Below are positions 1 through 11,329 of a DNA stretch of 64,000 nucleotides, in pieces. The position numbers and the translations under genes are program-made. How positions within the stretch are numbered: the first letter of the stretch is position 1; every line of letters begins with the position of its first letter. Below the pieces are notes generated by a model. It worked only from the letters and a program-made list of their open reading frames with translations, had not been told where the DNA came from and did not search any database. Source of the stretch: Vandiemenella viatica (taxonomy: Eukaryota > Arthropoda > Insecta > Orthoptera > Morabidae); the NCBI GenBank assembly GCA_031002005.1, contig CM061914.1:17036148-17100147 (forward strand), written 5' to 3'.

Positions 1-31
1 TTGTTTCTAGTTTTGACTTTGGCAGCCACAT

Positions 32-1880
32 TTGAGAGATGCTGTAAATTCTGATAATGAAATTTATACCATCACGGCAAAAGTTGAAAATCTGACGATA
101 GTCAATGTGTACAAGCCACCTGAAACTATTTGGCCTAACCCTCCTTTCCACCTCAACAACACCCAACTATACTACTTGGTGACTTCAACAGTAAACATCA
201 CCTATGGGGCTACAGCAAGAATGACCTTAATGGTGAAATACTTGAAAGCTGGATGGAAACTGATAATCTGGAATTAATTTATGATGCTAAAGATCTGCCG
301 ACCTTTCAGTCAGCTCGATGGTGTCGAGGATACACTCCAGACCTATGTTTTACAACCCAAATCCAGAGTGCAATCAGTCAAGTTCGTCGTTCAGTGGTCA
401 AGGATTTTCCTCACAGTCAACACAGACCTGTTATCCTAGAGGTAGGAATGTCCATACCTGTTATACGATCACACCCTACACCAAGATGGAACTTCAAGAA
501 AGCCAACTGGATTGAATTTGCAAAACAAACAGACTCCAATATCAGATGGATTAAACCAACCTACAATAATTATAATAGATTTGTTGGGATCATTAAAGGT
601 GTAGCTAGACGATGCATTCCTAGAGGATATCGCAAAGAGTACATCCCTGGTTGGAGCCCAGAGAGTGAGAATTTATTAATGAAATATGAGGAACATCCAA
701 CCTCTGATAATGCCACACGCCACCTTCAATCACTAGATGAGGGTCGTAGAAATATCTGGCATCGCACAGTAGAATCCTTGGATTACACCCACTCTAGCAG
801 AAAAGCCTGGTCAGTCATTAGAAAATTAGACAGCTCAACCCCTGTGATCAGAAGATCAAAAATTGCAATCAATCTGAATGATTTTGCCAAACATCTAGTA
901 TCGGTTTCTAAGAACACAAAAGATAAGCAAACCAAAAGAGATATCAAATTAAAATTACGCAACAAGAAAAAAGCAGCCCCAAAATCTTCTGAATTCTCCA
1001 TTCCATTCCATGAAGAAGAAACCAAAGATGCAATCAAACAAATGAAACTGGGAAAAGCAGCTGGATTTGATGGTATATATCCTGAACTTTTGGCCCACTG
1101 TGGACCAGCTACAGTAAGATGGCTTACTAAATTCTTCTCAAATATCCTACAAACTGGAAACCTCCCACTGTTAATGAAGAAAACAAAAATATTAGCCATA
1201 TTAAAACCAAATAAGGACCCCACGAAAGTGGCAAATTATCGACCAATAGCACTTCTAAGTGTAACATACAAACTCCTTGAGCGCCTGATCTACAACAGAA
1301 TTTCTGAAGTGATCAATAAACACATTCCCATAGAACAAGCAGGATTTAGGCCAGGGAGAAGTTGTAATGACCAGGTTTTCACTCTCACCTCTCATATTGA
1401 AAACGGGTTTGAGAAGAAATCAGTAAGTGTGGCTGCCTTTTTGGATCTGTCAGCTGCTTATGACACTGTTTGGCGAGAAGGACTTCTTCTGAAATTTTTG
1501 AGTATTATCCCATGTCGAAAACTTACAGAACTACTTAACAACATGTTGAGCAATAGATACTTTCAGATATACTCTGATAACGACAGAAGCAGAATATTTA
1601 TACTAAATGATGGTTTACCCCAAGGATCTGTTTTAGCACCCCTTCTATTCAATTTGTATACTCATGATTTACCGGAAACATCTTCAAGAAAATTTACTTA
1701 CGCTGATGACATTTGTTTGGTGAACCAGAACCCCAACTTTTCTGATGCGGAAACAACTTTATCAGCTGATCTGGAAAAGTTAGATGACTACTTCAAGAAA
1801 TGGTGCCTTCATCTAAATCCTCAGAAAACAGTTATTTCAACATTTCATTTGCGCAACAGACAAGCACACTATAAACCAGT
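32..1880 (+). pseudogene. Jockey-superfamily non-LTR retrotransposon ORF2 (endonuclease + reverse transcriptase), broken
   Basis: Remnant of a LINE polyprotein that nicks target DNA and reverse transcribes element RNA. The open frame 253-1902 (549 codons) carries the RT blocks NYRPIAL (residue ~328), LDLSAAYD (~397), GLPQGSVLAPL (~454) and the catalytic box YADD (~483). The endonuclease is present only as its C-terminal half: a GDFNS motif is readable just upstream in the 253 frame, while the earlier part (NVYKPP, from 32) lies in another frame, so a frameshift falls near 130-170. The usual SDH catalytic triplet reads SQH (residues 55-57). The 5' end lies outside the window. The 3' end is cut at about 1880, where mariner sequence begins and adds a short foreign tail to the ORF. 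Family assignment comes from motif style only. Confidence 0.85.
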
Positions 1881-2481
1881 CAAAGCAGTGGAAACATGCT
1901 GATTCACCACCACCAAAGAAATCAAAGGCAGTGCGTTCGGCCGGAAAGGTCATGGCCTCAGTTTTCTGGGATGCAAAAGGCATTCTGCTGATTGATTATC
2001 TTCATACTGGCCAAACAATCACGGGGCAATACTATGCAAACCTCCTAGACCAATTACAGGAAAAGATATGCGAAACAAGGCCTGGTTTGGCAAGGAAAAA
2101 CGTCATCTTTCATCAGGACAACGCTCCACCGCACAAAAGTGTTATTGCCATGGCAAAACTTCATGAACTGCGGTACGAATTGTTGCCACATACACCTTAT
2201 TCACCTCATTTGGCACCCTCAGATTTTCATCTATTCCCCAAGCTGAAAAATTTCCTCGGTGGACGGAGATTTTCTACAAGGGAAGAACTGACAGCCGAAT
2301 TGGAGAGGTATTTTGCAGGCCTGGAGGACTCTCATTTTCGAGATGGGATCAAGGCATTGGAACATCGCTGGACCAAATGCATTAGTCTACAGGGAGACTA
2401 TGTTGAAAAATAAAAGCAGTTCCACCGAGGTAAGATACTTAATTCTAATACATTCCGAGAACTTTTCAAACCACCCTCGTA
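1881..2481 (+). mobile_element. mariner (DD34D) 3' half with right terminal inverted repeat
   Basis: C-terminal half of a mariner transposase; the long frame is 1931-2413 and homology begins about 50 bp earlier. It contains HQDNAPPH (second catalytic D) and, 34 residues later, LAPSD (third catalytic D), so the D34D spacing is intact. YSPH replaces the usual YSPD next to it, which is not a catalytic position. The first catalytic D and the whole DNA-binding domain are absent. The frame ends in GDYVEK, and the right TIR (2451-2480, ending ccaccctcgt) abuts a TA at 2480-2481. The left boundary is a blunt join to the LINE at ~1880 with no visible TIR, so this copy is 5'-deleted and inactive. Confidence 0.85.
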
Positions 2482-2524
2482 AGATGGGTAGAATGATTAC
2501 AGAGGGCAAGGAGATAACCTCAGG

Positions 2525-2685
2525 CCTCGCATTCTGGAGCACGCGGGTTCAAATCTCCGATTAGCGATTTTCTATCGTTTCCCGAAATCACACCAGGTGA
2601 ATTCCCTGATGATTCCTTCCACAGGTCATGGTCGAATACCTTGCCGTTCGTTCTCCAATCCTCTCTCGCCTCTGATGACCTCGGC
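2525..2685 (+). repeat. SINE-A remnant (tRNA-derived), diverged
   Basis: A diverged copy of the commonest short repeat in this window. It keeps a B-box-like ggttcaaatc, the central tttcccgaaatcac block, the catggtcgaat block and a terminal tctgatgacctcggcg. No A-tail or target duplication is visible, so it is old. Confidence 0.6.
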
Positions 2686-2689
2686 GTTT

Positions 2690-3514
2690 GTTACAAGGTT
2701 ACAAGGAGGAAGAGACTGTGGAGTGAATATAGCGATGGCTGCATAGGAGCGGCCTGGAGTCCCACGACTCAGTGTGGGGAGCCAACTGCCAACGGCAGAT
2801 TACAGGCATTCAAGCTAAAAAGGTATGCTGCTCGGAAATGTTTATGTTTTCAGGTATAGTTAACAAATTTTAAGGCTGCCTTTTTTTCAGAACGTTATAT
2901 CCTGTTTACATATTGCCATGACGATCTGAACAACATATAAAAATCCTTGTGGTTTCTATCTACGTTCGCTCATGTCAAGTCGAAAATAAGCCCTGACAAC
3001 TAGTTAATTGGATTATTGAAATCGATGTACCCACAACAGATCTTGTAAAAATCTGTAGATGAAGTCGTATCAGAGAAAGGTTTTTTTTCTGTGTGTGTAA
3101 GCGACAAGATAATGATGACGGAGCTGTAATTGGTCGGGACTGCTCTTATCTGAAAGCTGCACCTGCCATCCGGCAGGTACCAGACCAGAGGTCGACGGCT
3201 GAAAGTAAGAATCACGTCACGTCTTGTCGTGTGTTTACTACGTTATCAGCCGAGGCGGCTTAGGCGCCCCGCCCACCAGGTCGCAGCATGACCGACTGCA
3301 CGGTATGCCGCTCTTACTGATCCCACAATGCAAGACCATCAGAAAAGAGATAACCAACAACAACAAAAGTCGTCCATCTACGATACAATGTCCTAAGCTC
3401 ACTCACTCACCTCGATAGCTATTGGCTGGAGAACGGTGACGTCGCTCGTCAGTCTTCACTCCAAAACTAACAGCGACCACAGACATCATTAGAACAAATT
3501 CGAGGTCATGTCTT
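2690..3514. other. unassigned intergenic sequence
   Basis: No coding, RNA or repeat signal that I can support. The short open frames here have no recognisable motifs. Confidence 0.5.
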
Positions 3515-4415
3515 CAATTTAGTAGCTAAACAACTGCTGTGAAATGAATTGCCAGATTCATTAATTTTGCTTTTTGTAGCATTTTATTCTTAAAATTTTT
3601 TGAAAAAATGACTATGACTAATCTTTAGTAACATGTTGCTAATAAAAGTAACATAAAAAGCTTTTTCAAAAAACTTTAATCACTCATGGTATCTGCTGTA
3701 ACCACGAATCCCAATTGCCATTCCAACCTACCCTAAATTTCAATTTAATTAAAACTTTCGCTAATGTTACTGCTTGACTAAGTTTATACATTACAGTTTA
3801 TTGGCTTTTTACGTATTTTACTGAACACTTTGGTTAATGGTCTTCATTCATGTTCGTTGTACGTGGGTTATTAGGTTATTTAAAGTGGGCTTCAGACCAA
3901 ATATGTTATCGAATCGAGTATTCTGGCAATTCATTTATTCGAAGCTGCTCCTCTGTTTAATAATATGGAATCAGTATTAAGTTTTCTGTCCGTTGCTCAG
4001 CTAGTTTGACCAAAGATTACATTATGAATGTTTACCTAGTCTCAATAAAAACAATGAGATGGTTTCGAAGTATACAGGAATTCTTCAAATTTTGCAGAGT
4101 GAACTTTTAGGGTCAAGTTTGTATTTCAGGAAGTTTGAGTCTACGGCCTTTGAAACAATTGTACGATAGCGCGATTGTTCTTTTCTGTGTTTAATACGTT
4201 TTTTTTTTTTTAAAAAAAAAATCTGAGTTCTTCCAGCTCAAGAATTTTTATTAATTATATTGGTGAGTCACAGGTCAGGTTGATATTTGGCCACATCAGG
4301 TCAACCTGTCATAATCTCTGACCCTAAAAAATGGAAATATTCTAGACCTGTGACGATACGCAAAAAAAAAAAAAAAAAAAAAAAAACGGTCACGGGCTTA
4401 CTACACTAGTACGCT
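3515..4415 (+). repeat. dispersed repeat R1k, copy 1 (inverted relative to 14740-15535)
   Basis: About 0.9 kb matching the reverse complement of 14740-15535 over most of its length. Shared landmarks include agtaacatgttgctaat, ctgctgtaaccacgaat and a terminus with gtcacgggcttac next to actagta. This copy contains a mixed T/A run (4200-4220) and a long A-run (~4363-4386) near its end. No open frame is shared between the copies, so it looks non-coding; the superfamily is not identified. Confidence 0.7.
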
Positions 4416-4429
4416 GGCTGGAGACCACG

Positions 4430-4867
4430 CTGCGTCACATACCACTTTGCTGATGTCTGTTCGCTGTCACTATTGACCCAATCCGTCCTTCATATGAGCT
4501 TTGCGAGTTTTACGTTAGAAATTATACCAAGCTCAATATGAAGTCTGTAGTAAAGGCATGTTTTTCTTAGCGTTTTAGAAGTCTCTTTAAAGCCCACATA
4601 AAATCTAATGTTTGTGACATACCTGGTACAAGGATGTGTGTGGTTAGTATGTAGAATGTTTCCTCTTCATAGTAAGGTCCCGGGACATGTGCTGGATTGG
4701 TTCCTCAGTGTTACGGTGAGTCTGAATAACTGACTGTGTGTATTGTTTATACTGTGGATGAGAGGTGCTGGGCCAGTGTCCCCATTCCACGGACGAGAAT
4801 TTCCATTATGAATGCCGTATGCCCTCACTCCATATCCGCTACGGAGAGGTCTGGGATTTAACAGAAC
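4430..4867. other. unassigned intergenic sequence
   Basis: No feature recognised between the R1k repeat and the SINE-A insertion. Confidence 0.4.
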
Positions 4868-4875
4868 ACTCTGGT

Positions 4876-5105
4876 TTAGCGTTCTCGCCTCGCATTCGGG
4901 AGGACGGCGGTTCGAATCCCCGTCCGGGCACCCAGATTTGGGTTTTCCATGGTTTCCCAAATCACTCCAGGCAAATGCCGGGATGCTTCCTTCAAAAGGC
5001 CATGGCCGAATTCCTTCCCATTCCTTGCCCCCATCCTTGCCCCCCATCCTTTCCGGTCTCTAAAGACCTCGCTGTTGAGAGACGTAAAGCAGTTAAAAAA
5101 AAAAG
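4876..5105 (+). repeat. SINE-A copy with 8-bp target duplication
   Basis: tRNA-derived SINE. The Pol III B box ggttcgaatcc is followed by the family body (gggttttccatggtttccc, atgccgggatgcttcct, ggccatggccgaattcc) and an A-run. The repeat actctggt flanks it at 4868-4875 and 5106-5113. The tRNA-like head is cut, so the A box is missing or damaged. Overlapping ORFs on both strands (for example 4667-5047 minus) are read-through of this repeat and not genes. Confidence 0.85.
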
Positions 5106-5316
5106 ACTCTGGTGATTAGGATCTCTAATCCTGCCGGACAATCCGCGATGGTGACACTGGAGACTCGAGCTAGCTAACTCCGTGTCAGATGCAACAACCT
5201 ACGCTAATATGGTGCGTGTAAAGATGATAAAGAACGCATTGATTGAGGAAACGTTCACAACCATTTAAAGATTATTATTTCTAGTTCTTCGCACTTTTAC
5301 ATAGGTTGTGGTTTTT

Positions 5317-7981
5317 TAATTTAATTTAATTTAATTTAATTGCAATGGAGCACAGGCTCCGGTGGCAATTTCCCTACACACCCATCTTCCCCCTATCCTG
5401 CACCCACCTACATTTGCCCTCTACAAATTTTATCTTTAAATTCCTTCAAAGTTTTCGGTAAATTATTCATCATTTCTCTTGGTAACTCATTCCAATCCCT
5501 GACACCCTTACCTAAAAAAGAGAATCTTCCCACACCCTTGTGCCTGAAATCGAGTGCCAGCTTGTGGTCATGGTCATCTTTTCCCTTCCATGCACTACTT
5601 TTCATACCTATTGCAATATCTTTCCATGCCTCATCACCAGTATATGCCCTGTACACTCCCATGACCCTCCTCATCCTCCTCCTGTCTTGCAATGAATCCC
5701 ATTCCAGCTCCTTTATCATATCCGTCACTGATTGCATTCTGCAATAATTTCCAGAAACAAATCTAGCAGCCCTTCTTTGCACCCTCTCCAACTCCTGTAT
5801 TTGATACGTAAAATGAGGGTCCCATACTACACTACCATATTCGAGCAATGGTCTGACCAAAGTTTTGTAACCCAATTCCTTGACTTCTCTCGTACATCCC
5901 CTCATAACTCTCTCCAACAAGTGCAGAACTTTGAAACCTTTTCCTACCACCTGTCCTATGTGTCCTGCCCAGTTAAGTTTGTTATCAAAAGTAATTCCAA
6001 GATATTTGCATTTCAAGTCTTCAGCAAGCAATTCTTTCCCCACCTTATATTCATAATTAACCTTTTGTTTTTTATTTGTGTATCTAATAAGCTGACTCTT
6101 CTTTGCATTTATCTTCATTCCATGTTTACCAACCCAATTAGATATCCTGTCCAGATCACCCTGCAACTGTTTACAATCCTCTATCGTTTTGATTCTTTTA
6201 TACAGCATTATGTCATCTGCAAACAATCTAATTTCAGATAGTAAACAATCAACACAATTATTCATTAGAATAATGAATAGCAATGGTCCCAATACGCTAC
6301 CCTGTGGCACACCCATTTTTACTTCCACTTCTTTTGATACCACATTTCCTACCCTAACTTTCTGTTTTCTACCTTTTAAAAATTCTTCTACCCAGCAAAT
6401 GACTTTCTTATCCACTCCAATGGTTTTTACCTTATTTACTACCATTTTATGGCTTACTCTGTCAAACGCCTTAGACAGATCTAGTGCTACACTATCAATT
6501 TGGCCTCCCTTGTCCATTTCATCTGAAATATCTTGCATGTAACCCACCAACTGAGATTCGCATGAATATCCTTGCCTGAAACCATGTTGCCTGCTTGAAA
6601 ACCAATTACGTTCCTCACATATATTTCTGATGTGGTTGCATATCAGTCTTTCCATTAATTTACCTACCACTGATGTCAAACTGATTGGCCTGTAATTCTC
6701 AACTCTATTTCTCACCCCTCCCTTATGTACCGGTACTACTATTGCACTTTTCCAGTCCTGTGGTAAGCAGCAAGTGTCTAGACTCAATTTAAATAATATT
6801 TCAAGATAAGGTACAATGTCACATCCGGCTATCTTTAAGATATCTGTAGTAATATTATCTTCACCAGCCCCTTTATGTTTTTTCAGCTTTTTTATTTCCT
6901 TCATGATTTCCTCAGGATGGATATCAAATTTTTTACTATCGTCAATTCTAATTGTGTTGATAAGCTCGTTCTCCGAATTAGACCCTCCTGTTTCTGTTTC
7001 ATTGTCCCTAATGCTTTCACTGAACCAGTTACTTAAAATCTCTGCCTTTTTCAAATCGTCAGTAACTTCTTCTCCATCCTTATCTATAAGTGTTTCTACA
7101 CCCTCCCTTCCCCTCAGTTTCCTGATATAGCCATAGAAATTTCTAGATGCATCAGTCAATGGTCCTCCTGCACTGACAATACTCTTCATAAACCCATCTT
7201 TAGCCATTTTCTTTGCTGTTATTAAGTCCTTGTTTAGTTGTTTTAAATATTCCCTACTACCCTGCTGTCTCTTAAGTCTGTTATGTTCTTTTCTTACCAA
7301 CCTCTTTAACCTCCTCACTTCCCTATTATAGTACATAGGTTCTCTACTTCTCTTTATTTTTTGCTTTGGAATAAATTTTTCTTCCCCCTTTCTTATTATC
7401 TCCTTGAACTCTTCCCACCTTGACTCTACTGTACCTGAGCCTTCCTTCCATTTGCTCAATTGTTCTCTGAAATATCTCCTCAAATTTGAAACCTGTGCCT
7501 TTTTATAATTGTACCTATTTCCCCCTTCAATTTTGGCTGCTGGTTTACTGAATCCTCTAATATCCATCAGAACTGCTTCATGATCACTTATTCCTTCAGT
7601 TACTTGATACCTCAAAAGGTTTTCATCGGGCTTAATTAGAAATATATCCAAAATATTTTGTCCCCTAGTGTTTTGCTCTACCACTTGTGTAAATCCTCCT
7701 TCCCTTATTAAGATATTTGCAAATCTTTGTTCCCTTGTGTTATTTATCTTAATCCCTTCCCAGTTTACACCTGGTAAATTTAAATCCCCGCCGATGATGA
7801 TCATTCTATTCTCACCTCTGAAATCTGAGTATGAATTTAATTTCTCCCCAAGAGCCTCATCCTCTTCTGTCATTCTTCCACTGCGGTAAACAGCCAACAC
7901 TCTGATTTTTTCTTTTTTACTACAGAGGCTGTACTTGCTTATCAGAATCCTTTCGCTGGCTGCTAGAGTAGCGTATGCGTA
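5317..7981 (-). mobile_element. CR1/L2-like LINE, 5'-truncated, copy 1
   Basis: On the minus strand this is ORF2 (from ~7981), a short 3' UTR containing ccaccggagcctgtgctcc, and a terminal microsatellite of TTTAA units (5317-5341 on plus). Tailing with a short tandem repeat instead of poly(A) fits the CR1/L2/RTE group. The same 3' end recurs at 41345-41440, 54510-54608 and, degraded, at ~26443-26560. The 5' truncation removes the start of the endonuclease. Confidence 0.9.
5408..7981 (-). CDS. LINE ORF2: endonuclease (partial) + reverse transcriptase, open throughout
   Basis: Retrotransposon polyprotein acting in target-primed reverse transcription. The frame is uninterrupted from ~7981 to the stop at 5408; the 830-residue span counted here begins at a GTG at 7900, which is not a real initiator, since the frame is open 27 codons further and the true N-terminus is lost. 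By that numbering, APE-type endonuclease motifs are GGDLNLP (~37) and SDHE (105-108). RT motifs are NYRPISL (~402), LDLSKAFDRV (~473), GVPQGSVLGPL (~530) and FADD (560-563), followed by thumb/connection sequence KYLGITFD. No stop or frameshift interrupts the RT, unlike the copies at 40.0 and 54.1 kb, so this is the youngest or best preserved copy here. It cannot be autonomous because the endonuclease is incomplete and no ORF1 precedes it. Confidence 0.9.
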   Translation of the reverse strand, partial: YAYATLAASERILISKYSLCSKKEKIRVLAVYRSGRMTEEDEALGEKLNSYSDFRGENRMIIIGGDLNLPGVNWEGIKINNTREQRFANILIREGGFTQVVEQNTRGQNILDIFLIKPDENLLRYQVTEGISDHEAVLMDIRGFSKPAAKIEGGNRYNYKKAQVSNLRRYFREQLSKWKEGSGTVESRWEEFKEIIRKGEEKFIPKQKIKRSREPMYYNREVRRLKRLVRKEHNRLKRQQGSREYLKQLNKDLITAKKMAKDGFMKSIVSAGGPLTDASRNFYGYIRKLRGREGVETLIDKDGEEVTDDLKKAEILSNWFSESIRDNETETGGSNSENELINTIRIDDSKKFDIHPEEIMKEIKKLKKHKGAGEDNITTDILKIAGCDIVPYLEILFKLSLDTCCLPQDWKSAIVVPVHKGGVRNRVENYRPISLTSVVGKLMERLICNHIRNICEERNWFSSRQHGFRQGYSCESQLVGYMQDISDEMDKGGQIDSVALDLSKAFDRVSHKMVVNKVKTIGVDKKVICWVEEFLKGRKQKVRVGNVVSKEVEVKMGVPQGSVLGPLLFIILMNNCVDCLLSEIRLFADDIMLYKRIKTIEDCKQLQGDLDRISNWVGKHGMKINAKKSQLIRYTNKKQKVNYEYKVGKELLAEDLKCKYLGITFDNKLNWAGHIGQVVGKGFKVLHLLERVMRGCTREVKELGYKTLVRPLLEYGSVVWDPHFTYQIQELERVQRRAARFVSGNYCRMQSVTDMIKELEWDSLQDRRRMRRVMGVYRAYTGDEAWKDIAIGMKSSAWKGKDDHDHKLALDFRHKGVGRFSFLGKGVRDWNELPREMMNNLPKTLKEFKDKICRGQM

Positions 7982-7984
7982 TCA

Positions 7985-8756
7985 ACTCCAATATTTTCTG
8001 TGCGGTTGGATTATTTTGTATGATTTTCAAAGTGATGCTGCTGAGGGAGACAGCGGCATTCGAATGGTTAATCGACAACGGATGTTATAATCGAGACGGC
8101 CAGCTCGTTTGGGCCAATGTTTGATTCTGGATCCGTCCCGCCTACGTAGTGCCGTGCCTTAACGCGCACAGACAAAGTTGCGAGTCCGCATTTGACTCAT
8201 CGGAACACAACTGAGGAACCAAACAAAGAGAAGATAACGCAGGACGTATGTACAGGATAAGGACAATTTCAAACTCTTGACAAAAATATTTCGAAAGGAT
8301 ACCAAAGTTGTGTTGGTAAAAGACTGGAAATTTTATGGATAAAAGGCAACTGTCCGTATTTAAAGGCTCCCATAGTATGGTTTTACATCGTTTGCTAGAG
8401 GTGACTGAGGTGGAATCACTTAACGAGTATTTTTGAGAGAGTGGGAAATTATATACATATCTTACTAAGTAATCGATATTAAAGTTTAATTCAACGTAAT
8501 GTAACAACCAGCTAAGCACGGTAGCATATTGTAAATTAAGTGACGTAAAAACTGACGAGTTAATTGTATCGTTAAGTGATTCAGACTTTGACCAAAGAAA
8601 TAGACACAGCTACGTAGACTTTTTTCCATGCTGGTATACAGCAAAGTGGATACAAAGTTATTAAACCTGGAGTAATCTAATATTTATACAAGCTCTGTAG
8701 CACATGACTTACTATCCGCTAAAGAAAATTCATAATCTGCTTTTTGCAGCGCATGA
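7985..8756. other. unassigned intergenic sequence
   Basis: Nothing recognised. A 125-codon minus-strand open frame (8142-8519) shows no domain-like sequence and I do not support it as a gene. Confidence 0.4.
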
Positions 8757-8764
8757 CTCTAGAG

Positions 8765-9414
8765 CGGGGGCCCCCAAACTTTTTACCCCGTCGACCCCTT
8801 GATACGATATTTGCCATCTTACCGACCCCCACAAGTATTTAATAAAAACATTGAATCATTTTTGGCATTTCTGATGCTAAGTAATAAGGAGGCTTGCATA
8901 ACTACTCAACGAAATAATTTATAAAATCCACCGAATAAAATTAACAGAAAAACGAGATACTTTCCAGTATTATTATAATCTCAAAAAATAGGAACAAAAT
9001 TATGGATAGATGGAATAAATTTCAAATAAAGACCTGCCAAAAAGAACAGATGGTTATTGCACTGTTTTAACTTGTCACTTAGAGATGAATCCAGCTTCCT
9101 AAGGCACTCTTCAAATGAGTCTCTGCAACTATCACCTCTTGACAACCACCTTACCTCAGTGAGCAAAAGTAATTTGTTGAAAGTTTCATCATTTACTTCA
9201 CATGACTTCGCAAACAGCCGAGAATTGAGAGGATGAGCTTTAATTTTACTTATTGACCTGACTTTTAGTAGAGCATTCCTATTTTTTTCCTGTATTGTTT
9301 AATTGATCCTCTTTAGTATTAATCGACCCCCTTTCGACCTCGCTGTATTAATCGACCCCGGAAGATCTCTTATCGACCCCAAGGGGTCGGTATCGACCAC
9401 TTTGGGGACCCCTG
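8765..9414 (-). mobile_element. hAT element, internally deleted, with 8-bp target duplication
   Basis: Ends are inverted repeats (left gggggcccccaaact, right agtttggggacccctg read inward), flanked by identical 8-bp ctctagag at 8757-8764 and 9415-9422, the hAT hallmark. Inside, on the minus strand, 8981-9166 encodes a piece starting LTEVRWLSRG, a motif typical of the RNase H-like core of ZBED5/GTF2IRD2-type hAT transposases. Most of the transposase is missing from this 650-bp element. Subterminal tcgaccccc repeats lie at both ends and may be transposase-binding sites. Confidence 0.85.
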
Positions 9415-9630
9415 CTCTAGAGTAACAATATGAATTGTTTCTATCCTATCTGCGACATGAGTAGCATATTAACTATAAAACAAGCGATCGGTTCTTTTCC
9501 CATGGTATCTGTTTAACAGTTGGCCACTGATATGATGATAAAGCTGTACCAAGAGTCACTAGAACACAGGAGGAGTGTTCCGAGTGTAAGGCAAGAGGGA
9601 TGGATGAATACACGATGAAGAATTAAGAGA

Positions 9631-10115
9631 GAAATATCAGACCTAAATCATATAATATTGACATGCACCCTTTACCGAATTCCACAAAATAATCTATATA
9701 ATAGACTGACCAAAATAAAAATTCCACTGCCTACATCAATCATCGCCCTTATGAGAACTGAACAACAGGACGTGTATCAAGCTATAGCTCACTTCTTAAG
9801 GATATAACCCAGGCAATATATCCAAAATAGAGTTATTATACCACCTCACTATCAGAATTATTACAGAATTGTATATTAATAACGTAACACAATCATCAAT
9901 AGTATATCAACTCTGAACTATTGTTACTAATAAAAATTGCATAGAACTATCATGACAAAATAATATTGTATAGAGCTGATATGTCAAAATAATTTTGTAA
10001 TACAAACATTGTATAGAACTATTATGCCAAATAATATTGTAATACAAAAATTGTGATCTGGCTGTATGGTCGTCAGACCAAAAGCCATATAAATAAATTA
10101 ACAAAAAAAAAAAAA
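9631..10115 (+). mobile_element. LINE 3' end with poly(A) and 13-bp target duplication
   Basis: A severely 5'-truncated LINE of about 485 bp. Its start decodes a C-terminal ORF2 tail (a Cys-Thr-Leu-Tyr stretch, then YNRLTKIKIPLP and VYQAIAHFLRI) resembling the zinc-knuckle/C-terminal tail of I/Jockey/R1-type LINEs. A 3' UTR with tcgtcagaccaaaagccatat and an A-rich tail follow. The 13-bp repeat aagaattaagaga flanks it at 9618-9630 and 10116-10128. It may belong to the same family as 32-1880, but the two do not overlap. Confidence 0.75.
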
Positions 10116-10674
10116 AAGAATTAAGAGAAGTAGGAAGAAGGGAGGAGGCGAACATGGCCATAAAGTAGCATTTCATTTCAGACACTGCGTAATGTTAATG
10201 TTTTCATTTGTTAGTAAGTGATTCAGGTGCACGAAAAAGTTTTCACGAGATATTTTAAACAATAAACTCGAACAGTGAAAAAAAAATTAAAGTCAAACTA
10301 TACATTAAGTCTAATCAATTATCCATCATAAAATAATCACAATTAATAAAATTTAGGAGCAGTGCAGCGATCAAAGAAGGTGAAAATGTTTCAGTTATAA
10401 GAATGAGACAGCTGAACTGAACCAAATAGCTGAAACACGGAGAAAATCTTAGTTTTGGTTGGCTCTGAGTTAGACCTCACTTTATTTGTTTAAAAATCTG
10501 TCAGACATTAATACAACCTAGAATTCTGAATGCACGCGTCTCGTTAACACTTCCTCTGTGCATACAGTAATACTTTTCGTTGGATAAATGTCTCAACATC
10601 GCCACAGATTATACTGAAAATTATGCAAGTTGGTAAGAATGTAAATTGTAACATGTATCTGTTTACTTAAGACA

Positions 10675-11317
10675 AGGCAGACACGAAAGAAGCTGGTATT
10701 GAGTCCGTAGAACAGTACATCTATCTTGGCCAACTGATCAACATGAATGGCGACTCAAAGCCGGAGATCTACAGACGCATAAAGCTGGGCTGGAGAGCAT
10801 ACGGAAGAAATTCTGTATTTTTTAAATCAAACATGCCAGTACGTCTTAAAAACAGGTATTTGAGGAATGTGTATTACCGGTCCTCACATATGCCTGCCAG
10901 ACTTGGACCCTAAACAGTCACATGAAGCAAAAACTGAGATCTGTCCAGCGAAGTATGGAAAGAGCAATGCTAGGGTTTACAAGAAGAGACAGTGACAGAT
11001 ATCTTAGAAAGAGTCACGACCCAAGAATGGAAATGGGCTGGTCATATTGCTCGAAAAAGAGATGACAGATGGATTACGGCAGTTCTGGATTGGCTACTAA
11101 GGAATCTGAAAAGAACAAGAGGAAGCGCCCCATATCAGACATAGACAAGTCACAGGCGTGAACTGGAGGAGAGTTGCTCAATATCGATCAACCTGGAAGG
11201 AACTATAACAAAATTATGTAGTATTAAATTGTAAAATTTAGCGCATCTGCCTTAAAGAGGATGGATCCTGAAACAAGGATTGATAAAGCTGTAAGAATAA
11301 ATAAATAAATAAAACTT
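10675..11317 (+). pseudogene. RTE-clade LINE, RT C-terminus and 3' tail, degraded
   Basis: Three-frame reading gives the tail of an RTE-type ORF2: VEQYIYLGQLI, RRIKLGWRAYG, then FFKSNMPVRLKN, later EWKWAGHIARKRDDRW. Several frameshifts and stops separate these pieces. The tail is a short tandem run of ATAA units (about 11305-11317), typical of RTE elements. No upstream RT palm is present, so the copy is 5'-truncated. Confidence 0.75.
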
Positions 11318-11329
11318 TTTCTTTTATTT

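Noticed and set aside
783..1223. 146-codon minus-strand open frame
   Set aside because: Antisense shadow of the LINE RT frame.
5340..6542. Plus-strand open frames of 117-169 codons
   Set aside because: Antisense shadows of the CR1/L2-like ORF2; the same shadows recur opposite the copy at 40.5-41.2 kb.
8142..8519. 125-codon minus-strand open frame
   Set aside because: No motif, no splice or regulatory support, in unassigned DNA.
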